A stretch of 64,000 nucleotides of DNA, taken from assembly GCA_029207755.1 (NCBI GenBank), contig JARCOQ010000007.1:43791656-43855655 (forward strand), given 5' to 3'. This stretch comes from Chamaea fasciata. Lineage: Eukaryota; Chordata; Aves; Passeriformes; Sylviidae. Below are positions 1-12,651 of the stretch, piece after piece (the first letter of the stretch is position 1; each line of letters starts with the position of its first letter). The position numbers and the translations under genes were made by a program. A model generated the notes under the pieces. It did no database searches, was not told the DNA's origin, and was given only the letters and a program-made list of their open reading frames with translations.

Positions 1-3000
1 GGAAGAAAGAACTAGTAAAACGTCAAGCCTGACTCCCATGGGACTTAAAGAATAAATTATAACTGGGAGCAGACAGCAAAAAAAAACATGTAGTAAAATT
101 AATTAACAGAAAGGAACTGTATGTCCTCTACATGAAATAAAAGGATGATTAATGTGAAACTGTCCAACTTCCTTGCCTCAGTTTCCCTGGAAAGGTTTTA
201 ATGACATAGAATGAGTTTAATCTCCTTGTTTGAAAAATACTTTGAAGTATTTTTTCTTGGTTGGTTCTGTAGAAGTGCAAGTTGGTGTGAATTTTGGAAA
301 AAATATGTTATTTGCAAAACCACATGGATAATTTTTTTTTTTGAACTGACTAGTCTGGGGGTTTGTTTGTTCAGATGATATTGTGCTCAATCTAACTCAG
401 TGTTGCTGCTGCCTGACTCACCGGTCTCTGTTGGAGTTTTTGAAGATATGATGGAAGTAAATGGCAGTAAAGAGAATGCATAAACACCTTGACTATTCTT
501 GTAACTCCCCCTCCCTGCCAAACAAAAAAGAAAAAATATATCATCAGTACCGAAGTTGTAGTCTTCTTAGTGTTAGGCCTTAAAACATCAAAAAAGAAGA
601 AAAAACGCTATTTTCTTCACAGTGAACTCTGTTCTCAGATCAAGATGTGTTTTCTTTGTTTTTTTTTTACTTTTAGTAAACGTGTGTCTACTTTTACAGC
701 TGTTTCTTTGAACTATTATATTTAAACTTAAATCGCACCACATGGGATTTCTGTAAAATTAAATAAATTCAATTTTCCTATAGAAAATATATCTTCATGT
801 GTATTATAGATATGCACACAATATAATTTTTATTGAAACTATTATATATATAGTTGCATATATTACAGCTTGAAGGAAAATAGCCTTGTAAAGAACCAAG
901 TTTAGGCCATTAAAATTTAACAAATATCTCATGCACTAAATTTACAATCTTTCTTGTATATTTGTGTTAAATATTAATATTTTTGCCTTGCAGGCTTGCG
1001 AATTTATCAACACAGAGAGGATGGACATGTCTGAAAAGTTTTCTGTCTGAAATAAAGATTAAAGATAACTGAAAGTTTAGGAAAGCACCAACTGTTTCAA
1101 AAGGTATGTTTCCAGATATTGACACCACAAAGAAATGATGAAAACATTTGAAACAGCAATGTATGTCTAGAATTTTTTCATGGATAGCATGACAATTAAA
1201 TATGCTCTCAGAGAAAGACAGGGCAAGGGATGGTTCAGGAAAATTGTGATCAAATCTGTGAGTACTAGGATACAATAAGGACTTTATAGAGAAGACTATA
1301 CAGCAGCAGAAGACACTATTTCATTTCACTTTCCCTGTTGTGCACAAGAAGTTTAATTTACAATGAATGTGAAATAATGGAATTTTCTACCTGTCTAGTA
1401 ACCAGAAATAAACCAAATAATACCATGAAGTCTGGTGTCTTGTATTTGGATTGTATTGGTACCTGGTTTAGCACAAGATCCACTTAATGCTTATTCCATG
1501 CTTCCACAACATTGCAGGTAATGTTTCCCAGTTTGAACTCTGTACTATTTCATTAAAATTGAGATATGTCACAAAGTAATTTTTTTTTTCATTTTGACAA
1601 TAATTTCTGTGAAATAAGTATGTGAAGTACCTCTGTCTCTGCCAAAGTTGTCCATTTAGCCAACAGTCTTAAACTCTGTCATATAGAGGTGAGAGCTGAC
1701 AGACAGATACAGAGAAAGAGAAGGGAACAAACTATGATCTCATTTCCTTCAGAGAACAGACCATAAATGAAAAAAGCTTTTATAAACACTATCTCAACTT
1801 GCCTGAACCTATAGAAAAGTTCAGATCAAAATCTAGGCAAAACTCATGGCTGGATTGTATTTATTTTGAATTACTCCACTCATTTTCAATATTGTTTTGA
1901 AGCAAAAATTACTTTGAGAAACCCCATGCAGTATTTCCTATGGCTAAGCTTCCCAGGGGTTAAAGTTTCTACAATCTTGAGCAAAACATTTAAATGTTCA
2001 GTACTTCTGTCAGCACAATACATCGATTAAAGGTCCAAGCAGTGTCAGTTGCACTTGTTTATTTCATATATTATATTTATCTTTTCCTGGATTTCAAGTA
2101 CCTTCTTATCAGCTCTCTTATCCTTTGAAAACATCTGTACATAATTGTTTCAAATGAACAGAAACTTACAGCAATATCTATTCAGTTGTCAGACAATCAA
2201 GGTCATACAAGGTGCAAAAATGCTTATCTATATGAGAACAGGCTGAAATCACCCCTTACATAACCTCAGTGACTCCAATTACAACTTTCTTTCCAGTGGG
2301 GAAAATACTTGGAACTTGAAGTGGATTTTTCAAAGGCATCTTTTCCAAGATCCTTGGCTATTGTGCAGACAGGAATGCATGATTTAGAAGAGACCACAGG
2401 AGAGCTGTGATTCCTTAGCTTGGAGGTTTATGCATTTTTCAGGGGGTTTGGTACTTCCTTATCGTCTAAGGACTGAATCCAGTTGTATCCATCAGCTGTA
2501 CTGTAAATTGTATTATAAGTTCTGGGATCACAAATCAGAGCAAGAGACTTGACCCTTCCCTTCCCTCTCCTTCTCCCCCTCCTTCCCCAAAGACTTACAA
2601 AATAATTCAGAATTCTGCTCAAATCTACAGGATATACCATGTCATGTTTAGTAGAAACGTTGCAATATTTGATGGCTTTTAGCTTATTCACAGCACTTAG
2701 CTCACAAATGGATTTTAGCATCTAAAGTCATTTGCTGTTTTCTAAAATTGTACTTGAAGCAAATATTTGTTTTCACTCCATTTTATGAATATAAACAGAA
2801 TTATAAACCAATAAAGATCAATATACATGCTAGGCAAAAGGTAAATATGGGACACATTCTGAAGTGCCTTTGCAATTCTAAATCCTCAGGTCAGACCATT
2901 GTAGGAGTATCCTACACCTCCCTCCAGAGCACATGGAGAATTTTCTTCTAGAGCAATACAGACATGCAGGAGAACATGTTTAATATGTACTTAGAACCTG

Positions 3001-4219
3001 AACAGGGCATGAACTTGAAACCTGGAGCTGGTGTTTGCCACGTTAACTTTAAAAACCTTGGTTTAGATTCAGCTGACTTACTAAAACAAATGGAAAATTC
3101 CTCTATAACTAGTCGCAAAAAATTAGAATATAAACTGTTTGGAATCAGGACCCAAAAAGCAGAAAGGGAAAAAAATACGTAAATGGAGATTACTTCAGAT
3201 CACATTAAGTCATGTTTTGAAGGTGTTTGAAATGAAAATGTTAGCTAAAGTTTTGAATATATTTTTGAATCCTAGCTAATATGGAAATTTGAAGTTTACT
3301 TGTCACATCTTTCTGTAATGAAAAGGAAGTTTGATCACTAAATTTATTTGAATTAATCTAGTTTGATTATGTGTCCACATCTACAGCCATTTCAGCATAC
3401 ATAAGTACATGAGAAAAAACTGTACAGAGAAATTTAGCAAAAACAGAGGAAAAAGTCAAAAATTAAGAAAGCTGTTCACATAATGTGATAGAACTTAAAT
3501 TGTGAATTTTTAAGCCACATAAATGAAGAGCACAAATTATTAATATTTTTTCCCCCTTATGCTTTTCTGGTGATCTCTTCAATCATTAACAATCTTGATT
3601 AACCTATTTATAGACCAGGAATAGAAAAGTTCAGACATGATTAGAAAGTAATAGACTCGTTCCTGACAGAAAAGTACTTAAAAAAAATCTCAAACCAAAA
3701 CACTGACAAAATCTAACCATGAGATAAAAATATCCATGAAAAATAACATAAAATCTTAATTCTGTTTAGATCTTCCAGCTGACTTTCATGGCCTTATGCC
3801 ACCGAAAAATAAAATACATCTTACATATCAAAAAGATAACCCAACTTTTTTTCTGGTTCCTTGAAGTGTGAGAGTTTAGAAACTCATACATAGATTAAAG
3901 AAATTGTCTTGGAACAATTTAGAAGAAGTTTTTTCTGTCCTGGGAATCCTTCCAAGTCTCTTTGCTCTTGTAAATTCAGACTCCTATTATCCAATTTTTC
4001 ACACAAAGTTTTTGTTCTCAGACATGGAACCCATTTTTTTATATGACTTCCTGGTCATTTACATAGTTTTGCAATTGAAGATCTAATCCAGTCCTCCAAA
4101 ATATTCTTATTGAACTTACTTCTTTAACTACTCAGTTATTTGCCAGCTTCCATAATTTCTGCTTTACTTATACACAGTTTATGCAGCTTCTTAGCCTCAC
4201 TCAACATTATTAACATAAG
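1..4219. other. AT-rich non-coding stretch, no gene seen
   Basis: Short open frames occur on both strands (the largest about 100 codons, minus strand 967-1275) but none has a recognisable domain, signal peptide or plausible splice context. They look like chance openings in AT-rich DNA. The only local structure is a pyrimidine tract at 2553-2588 and scattered short A or T runs. No repeat family could be recognised by eye, so unlabelled old repeats may be present. Confidence 0.6.
2553..2588 (+). repeat. Polypyrimidine tract (C/T only)
   Basis: About 36 bases contain only C and T on the plus strand, mainly CCCTT and CTCC units, in otherwise AT-rich mixed sequence. Such tracts can adopt triplex (H-DNA) structures and are common in vertebrate introns and intergenic DNA. 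There is no AG and exon-like sequence directly after it that would mark it as a splice-acceptor tract. Confidence 0.7.
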
Positions 4220-4376
4220 GCCCTATGCGGCGGTGTGTGTCTCCTTATGCCAGGCTGGCCCCTGACACGCTCCCACAGGATAACGGTGGGATCTTTTTGG
4301 CCAGCTTCGTTCTGCCTCTTAGCTATGGTGGAGGGAATGAGAGACGGGACTCTCGGAGGTTTATGTGGGAGTCAGG

Positions 4377-4493
4377 CTTTATTGAGGGGTATCCTCGCCC
4401 TTGGCCCAGAGCCTCGGAGAGACCCAGAGCCTTGGGTGGCAGGGGGTTTAATACAGGAGGTGGAGACTCGGGGTGGGTACATACATAACCAAT
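4377..4493 (-). promoter_or_regulatory. LTR promoter and poly(A) signal cluster
   Basis: On the LTR sense (minus) strand, an inverted CCAAT box (4489-4493), TATTAAA (4447-4453) and AATAAA (4378-4383) follow one another within about 115 bases. The spacing suits a core promoter, a short R region and a polyadenylation signal. Whether any of it is active today cannot be judged from sequence. Confidence 0.55.
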
Positions 4494-4578
4494 GGGGAGA
4501 GAGAGGAGGGAAGCCATTAACAGAACTGACAACAACATAGACTTATCACCAAAGAGGGAGGAGAGAGCCCTCCAGCCA

Positions 4579-4642
4579 GCCAGTCACCTGGAAGCTCCTG
4601 TCGAAGCTTCCAGACCTGTGGGACAGGCCCCGGGTGACTGGC
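4579..4642. repeat. Nested palindrome, potential three-way junction, in LTR U3
   Basis: A perfect 10-bp outer stem, GCCAGTCACC (4579-4588) with GGTGACTGGC (4633-4642), encloses two smaller hairpins: TGGAAGC/GCTTCCA (4589-4595 with 4606-4612) and CCTGT/ACAGG (4615-4619 with 4623-4627). All pairings are exact. The arrangement could fold as a T- or cloverleaf-shaped structure in single-stranded DNA or RNA. It lies upstream of the TATA-like motif in the LTR orientation. Confidence 0.75.
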
Positions 4643-4938
4643 AGGGAGGGGGATTCTCCCTGAGGGATGACAGACAGTTACACAAGGCGGGAAAGGGAAT
4701 CCAATGGGGTGCTGTAACTGCGGAAAACCAGGAGAGGCAGAGGGAGGTAGAGGGGGAGGTTGTGACATGAGGGAGACTAAAAATAGGACTGGGGTACAGT
4801 GAACAGTGAACTGAAGTACATGAAACCAAAGTACATAAAACAACTGTAATAACTTAAAACTTATAAAATCTCTTGCACCGCCACATCCCTAATTCTTTGT
4901 AAGCTGTATCATTCTGGATTCTGTCTGCTCATCATTCC

Positions 4939-4956
4939 AAAAAAAAAAAAAAAAAA
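4939..4956 (+). repeat. A18 homopolymer
   Basis: Eighteen consecutive A residues lie about 50 bp beyond the LTR edge. It could be a chance run or an old retroposon tail, but no retroposon body could be recognised upstream of it. Confidence 0.8.
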
Positions 4957-6603
4957 GGTCAGCAAAACTAGCAGCAGAATCAAAAGGAGATTCAGCTCCA
5001 GACAGAATTGTGTAAGATATCTCTTACTTTCCTTCTGAATTGTGCAGGGCCTTGCACTCATCTAAACAATTTTCAAGCCATTCATTCCTTCTGTTTTTCT
5101 TTTCCAAATTAAACATCCCTTTAGTGGTTGGTATTTTAATAAGTTACATTGAGGTAGTTACAGAAGATAATAAAGTCACATCTCAATCTTCTTTTAGATA
5201 AGAGAAATGAAATCCTGAAGTCTCTCACTCCCAAGAAGTTTTTACAGCTCTCAGAGAAGGTAGCTGCTTCCTACACTTAAAACAATCTTTAGATGCAGTC
5301 CCAAATAAGTCAAATTATCTGTGACAGTTATCCATAAAAATCAGAATCGTGATGAAACTCCACAATTAGGCTTCAGCCACCCATATGGGAGTTCCATTAC
5401 AGAAGAATCACCTTGTTCAAGTCAGAATTATTATGCAAACTCCAAATGACATGGTGATTGAGAAAATGTGTATTCCTGTCCTATACCTTGCATATACTCC
5501 TCATCTTGTCTGCATGACATCAAGGCAAAACACACTGAAAAGTTTATCTCCCTCTTCTAGGCAATTTTCTCACCACAGCTTCTTTACTTTACACACCTTT
5601 CCTCCTAATATCTTCAGATACTCTATCTCATTTAAGGCCTTCTGCTCTTCAAAAGAAAGAAGCATCTCTAAGTCCAGCATGCCTTAAATCCCAACCCTTT
5701 GGCTTGAATTCATATAGAACTTTAACACTCATTAGAGGTGCCAGAAATATATTTAGATACATTGAGAATATGGATAAAGGGAGAAGTTATAAAAAAGAAG
5801 TGTTGCTCTTGGTTAAGGTTTTAGACATTTGGTATTCATGATAATCCAGTACAGTAAAATATGTGACTATGATCTGTTTCTTAGGTTACTGGACTTTGCA
5901 TGAGAATTTAGTGATCCAATTGGAGAAATGCACAGGATAAAAAACTTATAAAAGCTTCAAAGTTGCCTGAAACATTTTGTGAGATTAATTGTTTTATGAA
6001 GTTTTAGGTCTGCATGACTTTCTAATACAGGATAACAGCACAATGAAAGGGAAAACAGCTATCAGAATTAGGCAGCAGTGGCAGCAATACCACTAGCTCT
6101 TCCATTGTCATAAGGCAAGTTCCATCATTTAAAGGAGCTCAAAACCTAACTTCAGTCTCTTTTAAATCTACCTGCTCTGCCCTTACTGGATAGACAGCTG
6201 GTAGCAGATATTTGTGTGTAGAAATCATGGACAGAAATGGGAGTCTTCTTTTTATTTTAGACCTGAGAAGAATTACTAAGAAATTTATTTTGCTGAAGAG
6301 AGGAGAACTATGTGGGTGTTTGCACATTTATCAGAAAAAAAGAAGATGTGATGAAAGACATGAGAATATATGTGAAAGCTTGTGCAGGGGAAATGTCTAA
6401 AATGAAGCTGAGACGTAGTTAAATCTCTTACTAAATTTACCGAAGATTAAAAAGAAAAAAATATGTGGTTGAACTGAATAACAGAATGCAACTGAATGCA
6501 AGTCACTGCTTCACATGTTTCCTTTGTATTCTAGTTTTCATCCCTAAGTTTTTGCATGTAAGCAGAGTTTCTTCTTGTCATGGTTGTCCAATTATGCACA
6601 CTG

Positions 6604-6624
6604 AAAATAAATAAATAAATAAAA
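6604..6624 (+). repeat. (AAAT)n microsatellite
   Basis: A short AAAT/AATA tetranucleotide repeat of roughly five units, directly visible. No function inferred. Confidence 0.8.
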
Positions 6625-7432
6625 TTGCATGTAAAGAAACCATTTCTAAACAGTTCTGGTGTTTGCAGCCATTGAATAGGCATGTGTGTGGTTCCCTGAA
6701 AGAGCTTTTTCTCCCAGAGTAACCTAAGAAAACAACCATTCTGTTAAGCAGTATCTTAAATTAGTTAGGGAAACATATGGTGTGCCCTCCTATAGAGGCT
6801 ATATTTTGACTGCAGCTTTCTGATCCAAGTTTTGGCATGAAATATCTGCTGAAGGACATACAAGGTCTTAACATGAAATACAAGTTGTAATATGCTATCA
6901 ATAATGATTTACAGCTGTGAATGATTAGATATTAGGTTTATCAGGGTAGGGTTTTTTGTAATTCGGAGAAATATTTTTCTTATGTAAAACTCAAAGTAGA
7001 ATAACATCTGTTTTGGGGGAAGGAAACATTTTTCTGAGTCAGTGTTGGTGGGAGATGAAGCACATAGGTGAGGTAAGTGGAAGCAGAGAGAACCCAAGGC
7101 ATTCTAAAAAATATTCACACTTCATATATTATACACTTTCATGTGAGCATGTTTACTTGTCTTTTCACACAGCTTTAAGTTGGTTGCAATGGCTTTCTCT
7201 AACAAAACTACTGCCATTGGGGAGGCATAGGTACAGGCACTTAAGTGGAGATGTTCATTAATACTTAATTTCTTTCAAAAAAACCAATACTGTATTTTCA
7301 GTTTACAATATTATATTGTCCAGCCATTTCTTCCTTTAAAGGAAATCCCAATGCTGACACATCTTTTCTGCTATGTTACAGCAATTAAATACCATAAGTA
7401 AATTTTTGTGGGTTTTTTTTTCCTAGTTGACA

Positions 7433-7510
7433 GGGTGGTAATCAGTCAAAGGTTAGACTCAATAATCTTAGAGGTCTTTTCCAGCCTGGATGATTCTTTC
7501 ATTCTGTGAT
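7433..7510 (+). mobile_element. CR1 LINE, 3' end fragment
   Basis: The sequence GGTTAGACTCAATAATCTTA, then GAGGTCTTTTCCAGCCTGGA, then ATTCTTTCATTCTGTGAT is the diverged 3' terminus of a CR1 retroposon. Avian CR1 copies end with a GGTTGGACTCGATGATCTT-like stretch followed by short octamer repeats such as ATTCTATG. Only about 80 bp remain, which fits the heavy 5' truncation typical of CR1. The copy carries no coding capacity. Confidence 0.85.
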
Positions 7511-10500
7511 ATGCAACTTGCACCATCCCTTCTTTATGAAGGTGCATGAGATATCAAACATAATTTTCTGCTCAATTTCCAATTAACCAGAGTGAGAACA
7601 TAACTCCTGCTGATTTCTACGGACTGGAACATGTGCCAGAGTCAGTATCGCTTGATTCTATGCTGATTTGTCAATGCCTCATGGTGCAGGTTAATTAAAA
7701 ACTACACATTTTCAATACATCTATCAGAAAAGGGTACGGCTAAATATGCACATTCCACAATGGAGCTCAGAGTTTTGTACGCTAAGATTAAGATTAACAA
7801 AACCTTTACAGTGGAATTAATTCAGATGCTGAAATGCACTACTAGGTGCTCCTGGATTTATTGTGCAACAACTTCGCATCATGGTAGAGTCTGCACCTGT
7901 AGCCAGACCATTCTTTCAGTGGTGCTTTAAAAGCAGCCATGGCAGAAGAATTTTGAGAAAGTGGAGAAAGAGGAAGCAAGAGCTCTAGATTTCACTTGAA
8001 AGTACTAACCTGTCGTTTTCTTGACATGAGCAGGAGCAAAACTTGCCTTTGCTAGAAAGACAGAGAACAAAATCTTAACTGCTTGTAGCAGACAAGTATT
8101 CTGAGCTAAAAATCAGCTTTATCTATGAGAAGAGGTAATAACATCTGCTTACATGAACATTTGGATGCTCCTGTTTAATGCTTCAGTGCCATCTTAGTTA
8201 TTCAGGGCTTGTGTGTCTTGCCCATTAACCCCTGTCAGAAGAAGGAAAAAGCATTGCCAGCTAAATGAATTAAAAGGGAAATTTATATCTTCTGCTGCTT
8301 GGATGGTGTATAAGCATATAATCATACACACATATACACCTACACATCTATATTAAATTTTTGCTGTTAACATTTGTTTGCCATTTTTCTTTACTTAAAT
8401 TTGTGCGAAGTTTACTATAGTTTACTTCGAGATAATAGTCTGTTGAGACATCTCATACACTGAAATTGCTATTTGGCTTATATAGTTGAAAGTTCTGTAA
8501 TGTGATAATGCATCCCTTAAATCTCTTCAGCATTCCACCTTAGGGCTTAATCCAGTTGAATTGTATGCAGAGTGCTAATTGACATTTTCTGGTTTCATGA
8601 CCCTGGTCAAATGTTTTACAATAATTACAGCAAACAACGTAAACTTGCTGTATAAGCATAATCTCTGCTGGCGTCACAAAGACTGGCTGCTGCCTTTTGG
8701 AGACTTCTAAGACAATAGAGACAGATATTTTTGTTCAGTAACTGTTTTTCACTTTTCAGCTGACTATCCTCCAGTGGTGTTAAAACACTTTGTCCCTGCT
8801 TGATTTTGTTTTCTTTGGTGTACCGTAACTAATGATGTTTCTACACTCATTTAACATATGCAAATGCATGTCTGCAAGTTGTTTGTAGTGACTGCTGCTA
8901 TGAGGCTAATTTCTGCACATAATTGATAGGTTCAACGTACACCCATGGCAGTCAGAGCAGAGTTGCTTAGCAGCAGCCACTGAACAGGATTCTTTCACAA
9001 GGTAGTTCCTTAAACAATAGATTTAAGTATTGTGGTTTAAATAGAGTAAGTTTAAAATTTTAAAAAGGCAGTTTGAGGTAATTTTTATCAGGTTTTGGCA
9101 GAAGAAGTAGATACCTTCTTCTACTACCTCAAAATAATGCCAAGGCATTTTCTTTAGGTTTAAGAGCAGAAAATCCAACCGTGATTGAAGTTAGTCTTCA
9201 GTAACTTTGTGAGACTTTTCTTAAGTGATGAAAAGGACTGTGAAAAAGATCCATATTTAGCTTGAAAACCTACTGAAATGTGTTTCATAGCTAGCTTCTC
9301 CTGGTATGAGTTCTTTTAGTATTTTGACTCTAAAGTTAGTAGCAAATATATTTCAAAACTTCTCAAAAGTGGGAGTTCTAAAAGTCTTTGTACAGTTCTA
9401 CTTTATTAGGCATTTCATCAATAATTCATTATCCAACTAATTGTTCTGATCCTAATGATAATAAATATTAGAGAGCATTTCAAGAGGAAAGTCTGCTCTA
9501 CATCAGGAATGAATGCTTTAGTCCTGTAAAAATGTCCTGGTTTACAATTGTCTTTTCTGTCCATAATGAAGTTAAGCATATGAACTATAGAGGATTTAAG
9601 AAATCCTGTTGTCAGTTAGTTTATTTTGACTATACTACTAATAATAGAATATACATTCTGTAGATAAGTTTGCTTATTTTCATGTAAGTTGCACATTGAA
9701 CTGATGAAGTTCTGCAGCATGATAGTGTTGCAGTTCTTATAAGGTATGTCAGGTCTTCCTTGTGATGTACTTGGACATAAATTTTAGTGTAATAAATGCT
9801 TGTTTACTTAGGTTGCCCTTTCAAATTACTGGTGAAAATAAGTGCTTACTCTGACCTTGGGCAGGTACAATGCTGGTAGCCTGTTCTGCCCCCTCAGACT
9901 TGCTATTGTGGAGCATATGCAACAGAAACAGCAGTTAGATCCTGATCTAGCTCTGAAGTAATTAAACATTTCAGCAGCTGTTTTCCTGCTTATTACATGC
10001 AAAGTTTAACTCTTCCTTAGCTGGAATTTAGAAGTCTGAAGAGACTGGAACACAGGTAATCAGATTTTGCTAGACAAACTCATGCCAATGCAATGCTTTA
10101 TTTCTGACCAAGACTTTGTATCAAGTACACTCTAAGAGAAAAAAAATTGTATAATGGTCAAGTAAAACTGCATAATGATCTAAGTTTTCAATCTAGAGCA
10201 GCTGCCTTGAAAAAAAGAGTTTCTTCTCTCAGATGTTTAGCCCATAAGCATTATTACAAAGGATATTACTTCTCCATAGTAAAGCTACAGTCAGTTGCAG
10301 AATATCTCATCATGGCATAATTCATTAGAAAATGTTTCTGGGTGCTGATACTTTTATGGAAATCACTGATAGATACATACTATGAAGCACAATACAAATT
10401 GTTTGTCTAATTACAATAGCAGTTAGATAAAAGGGAAAAATAAACAAGTTTTGCTGTAACTAGGAGTACAGAACAGGTAGGCAGCAGATGAAACACAGCT

Positions 10501-12500
10501 ATACTCTCCTCTCTCAGTCTGCTGCTTTCAGTCTCCATTTCTTCCCTCAACACTCATCACTCCTAGGCTATTTCTTCCATTAACTTCAGTAACATTTTAC
10601 AGTAGAATGAATATTATTGGCTTAACACATGAATCTGCCCCAATAGGCACACATTCATGGGTAAAAAATGTTTGACTTCTGTTAGATAATTAAACTTAGG
10701 CAAAGATACCACATGCGAGGTAGTGTGCAGACTCATTGAAGTCTACAGATGAGATAAGAGGTACTGGCTTAGGGGCACCCAATCAGAATGATTTAGAAAC
10801 TAAGTTATGTTGATATGGGTTGAAATTAAGGAGAAAAATTTGCTTTACATGGGCATGAAATTTTTCATAAAAGAGAAGACAAAGATTCAGACCCTTCTTG
10901 TCAATATCAAATATATGGCATGCACACTCATCATAATACTTGCTTATGGTTCTACAAATAATTTTCTTGGCACTCCACAGCTTCTCCACTCTGTAGCCAC
11001 ACAGCCCTTTTTCCTTCAAACTGGGCTTTTATCTGCCCCTAATACTTTCATTGTCCAATTGTCCTGTGTTTACTTTAACACTATGATTGGTTTCTGTCTT
11101 TTTCTTCACTTCCTCATTTCCTAAGGAAATAATTCCACTTGAGAGGAAAAAAGTTGCAGGATCACTAATATCTATCAAACAGCAACAAGCTTAGGCTAAT
11201 TTATTTCCTTAATAGTATTAATGGCGTGAATATCCTGGATTGCATCACTCAGTGAGACTCTACAAGAACAGAGCAGAGTGGGGTTGTAAATGGTGTTACT
11301 GCTTTTTTCCTAGGTTTTAGACCTGCACAACAGCTACCCTTATTAAGAGTTGGGTTGGGGCCTGGGAAGGGGGTGGCATTGGGGTCTTTTCTTTGTTTTT
11401 GTTGTTGTTGTTGTTTGTTTTGGTTTTTTTTTAACAGATATCTTGGACAAACCATAGAGATCTAAGCATTTATGAGCTGCACAAGTGAAGTCAAATAGTT
11501 TTCTATGTGGATCTTGCCTGACAACTGGGATTTTAAAAGTTATAACTGGTTTCCATATCTTATGTTTACAAGGGTATGGATACTGTTTGCAAGATGATAA
11601 ATGGCAAGTTTGCCCTTATTTGCCCTAGGTCCTTGCCATGGATGATGTATAAACTAAACCCAAGCACACTCAGTCACAAGACAGTTTGACAAAAGGAAGA
11701 AAAGTACAAACAAGATTTAACCCTAACTTGTTGGTTCCCATAGATGATGAACTGACCTCTGTGACTTTGAAGTGTAAAGTTAGCTAAGCAGCTGTTATCT
11801 ATTCTTTGTTCTAGACTCCATTATTTTTATTCTAAATCCAGTTTCACACCTCATCTTTCTGCCACTGACCCATTAACAAGATAACTTTGGTCAGGTGTAT
11901 TGCACTACTGTCAATGCATCACTATTTATCATTCAAGAAAAAAACAGGAATAACAGACACACAGTCACACAGTGCATCAACAGATTTGGAACTGCTTTTA
12001 CTTTCCAAGAATAAACCTATCCTGTTTCTCATCTGAGGCACCCAACTGCTGATCAGTTTCATGGCTTATATTTCAGTCAGTAAATGCACCTTAGAGCAAG
12101 TTGTATTTCAGTATTAATTTGGAGAGCATATTTCAACAATAATAAAATTAAGACAGCCACAGACGTGATTTTTTTTTTTTTTTTGCCTCTTTGCTGGAAA
12201 ACAATTCAATATGTTTCCTATTCCTTCAACAGGTAGGTACAGTTTGTACCTGAGCACAGTTATAGGTTTCCTTACAATCTTCCACAACTCTCAAAGGGAA
12301 AGTAATCCTCCTAAAGCAAAAGAAGCAATGTTTTCTGGTTTTTGTTTGTTCTTTTAATGTTTGGTTGTTTTTTTTTTTTGTTTATTAATGTAATTCAAAA
12401 TAGAAATGCTCCCACATAGTTAAAAATATATGAAAAACACCACTTGCAGGTTACTTCAGTACAGATCAATTTAATACAGAAAGTTACATTCCAAAGTGGA
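7511..12500. other. AT-rich non-coding stretch, no gene seen
   Basis: About 5 kb with few open frames above 60 codons. The local features are a GTT-rich, T-rich patch at 11385-11431, a T run near 12169-12184 and another near 12370. No repeat family or exon was recognised. Much of 7600-9900 is complex, non-repetitive sequence that could hold conserved non-coding elements, which only an alignment would show. Confidence 0.55.
11385..11431 (+). repeat. T/GTT-rich low-complexity tract
   Basis: A TTTTTG stretch, four GTT triplets and a T-run with single G interruptions. It is a simple low-complexity tract and the minus-strand lysine/glutamine-rich frame across it is an artefact. Confidence 0.75.
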
Positions 12501-12527
12501 ATTAAAATATGTGTGGCAAAAAAAAGC

Positions 12528-12531
<4 letters not shown>

Positions 12532-12615
<84 letters not shown>
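12532..12615 (+). repeat. T28 homopolymer joined to (GT)28 microsatellite
   Basis: Twenty-eight T residues (12532-12559) run directly into twenty-eight uninterrupted GT dinucleotides (12560-12615). Both parts are perfect, which implies a young or currently unstable locus. The (GT)n part can form Z-DNA. Phe/Cys-Val or His/Thr-rich open frames across it are products of the repeat and are not genes. Confidence 0.95.
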
Positions 12616-12618
<3 letters not shown>

Positions 12619-12651
12619 CAAGGAATTTGTGAGTTTACCTTACAATTATAA

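Larger units (their letters stand above)
4226..4885 (-). mobile_element. Solo LTR of an endogenous retrovirus (6-bp duplication class)
   Basis: This GC-rich block of about 660 bp is sharply distinct from its surroundings. Read on the minus strand it begins TGTGGCGGTG and ends CACCGCCGCA, so it has the TG...CA ends and near-perfect terminal inverted repeats of an LTR. The flanking hexamers GCCCTA (4220-4225) and TCCCTA (4886-4891) match at five of six positions, which fits a decayed 6-bp target-site duplication. On the minus strand an inverted CCAAT box (4489-4493), a TATTAAA TATA-like motif (4447-4453) and AATAAA (4378-4383) occur in the order U3, promoter, poly(A) signal. No gag, pol or env sequence adjoins either side, so it is a solo LTR left by recombination between two LTRs. 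A 6-bp duplication is typical of alpharetrovirus or ERVK-like elements, but the family is an inference. Open frames inside it are incidental. Confidence 0.85.
4892..7432. other. AT-rich non-coding stretch, no gene seen
   Basis: It contains an A18 run at 4939-4956, just outside the LTR, and an (AAAT)n microsatellite near 6604-6624. Open frames are short, overlap on opposite strands and carry no domain. Nothing else is recognisable. Confidence 0.6.

Noticed and set aside
4706..4745. Plus-strand codons reading CCNCGKPG, similar to a gag zinc knuckle
   Set aside because: The motif lacks the required histidine and final cysteine, lies on the strand opposite to the LTR sense, and falls in U3. It is a coincidence.
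4225..4843. Overlapping 70-108 codon frames on both strands in the GC-rich block
   Set aside because: They lie wholly in the LTR, occur in several frames at once and match no retroviral or host protein. GC-rich sequence with few stop codons explains them.
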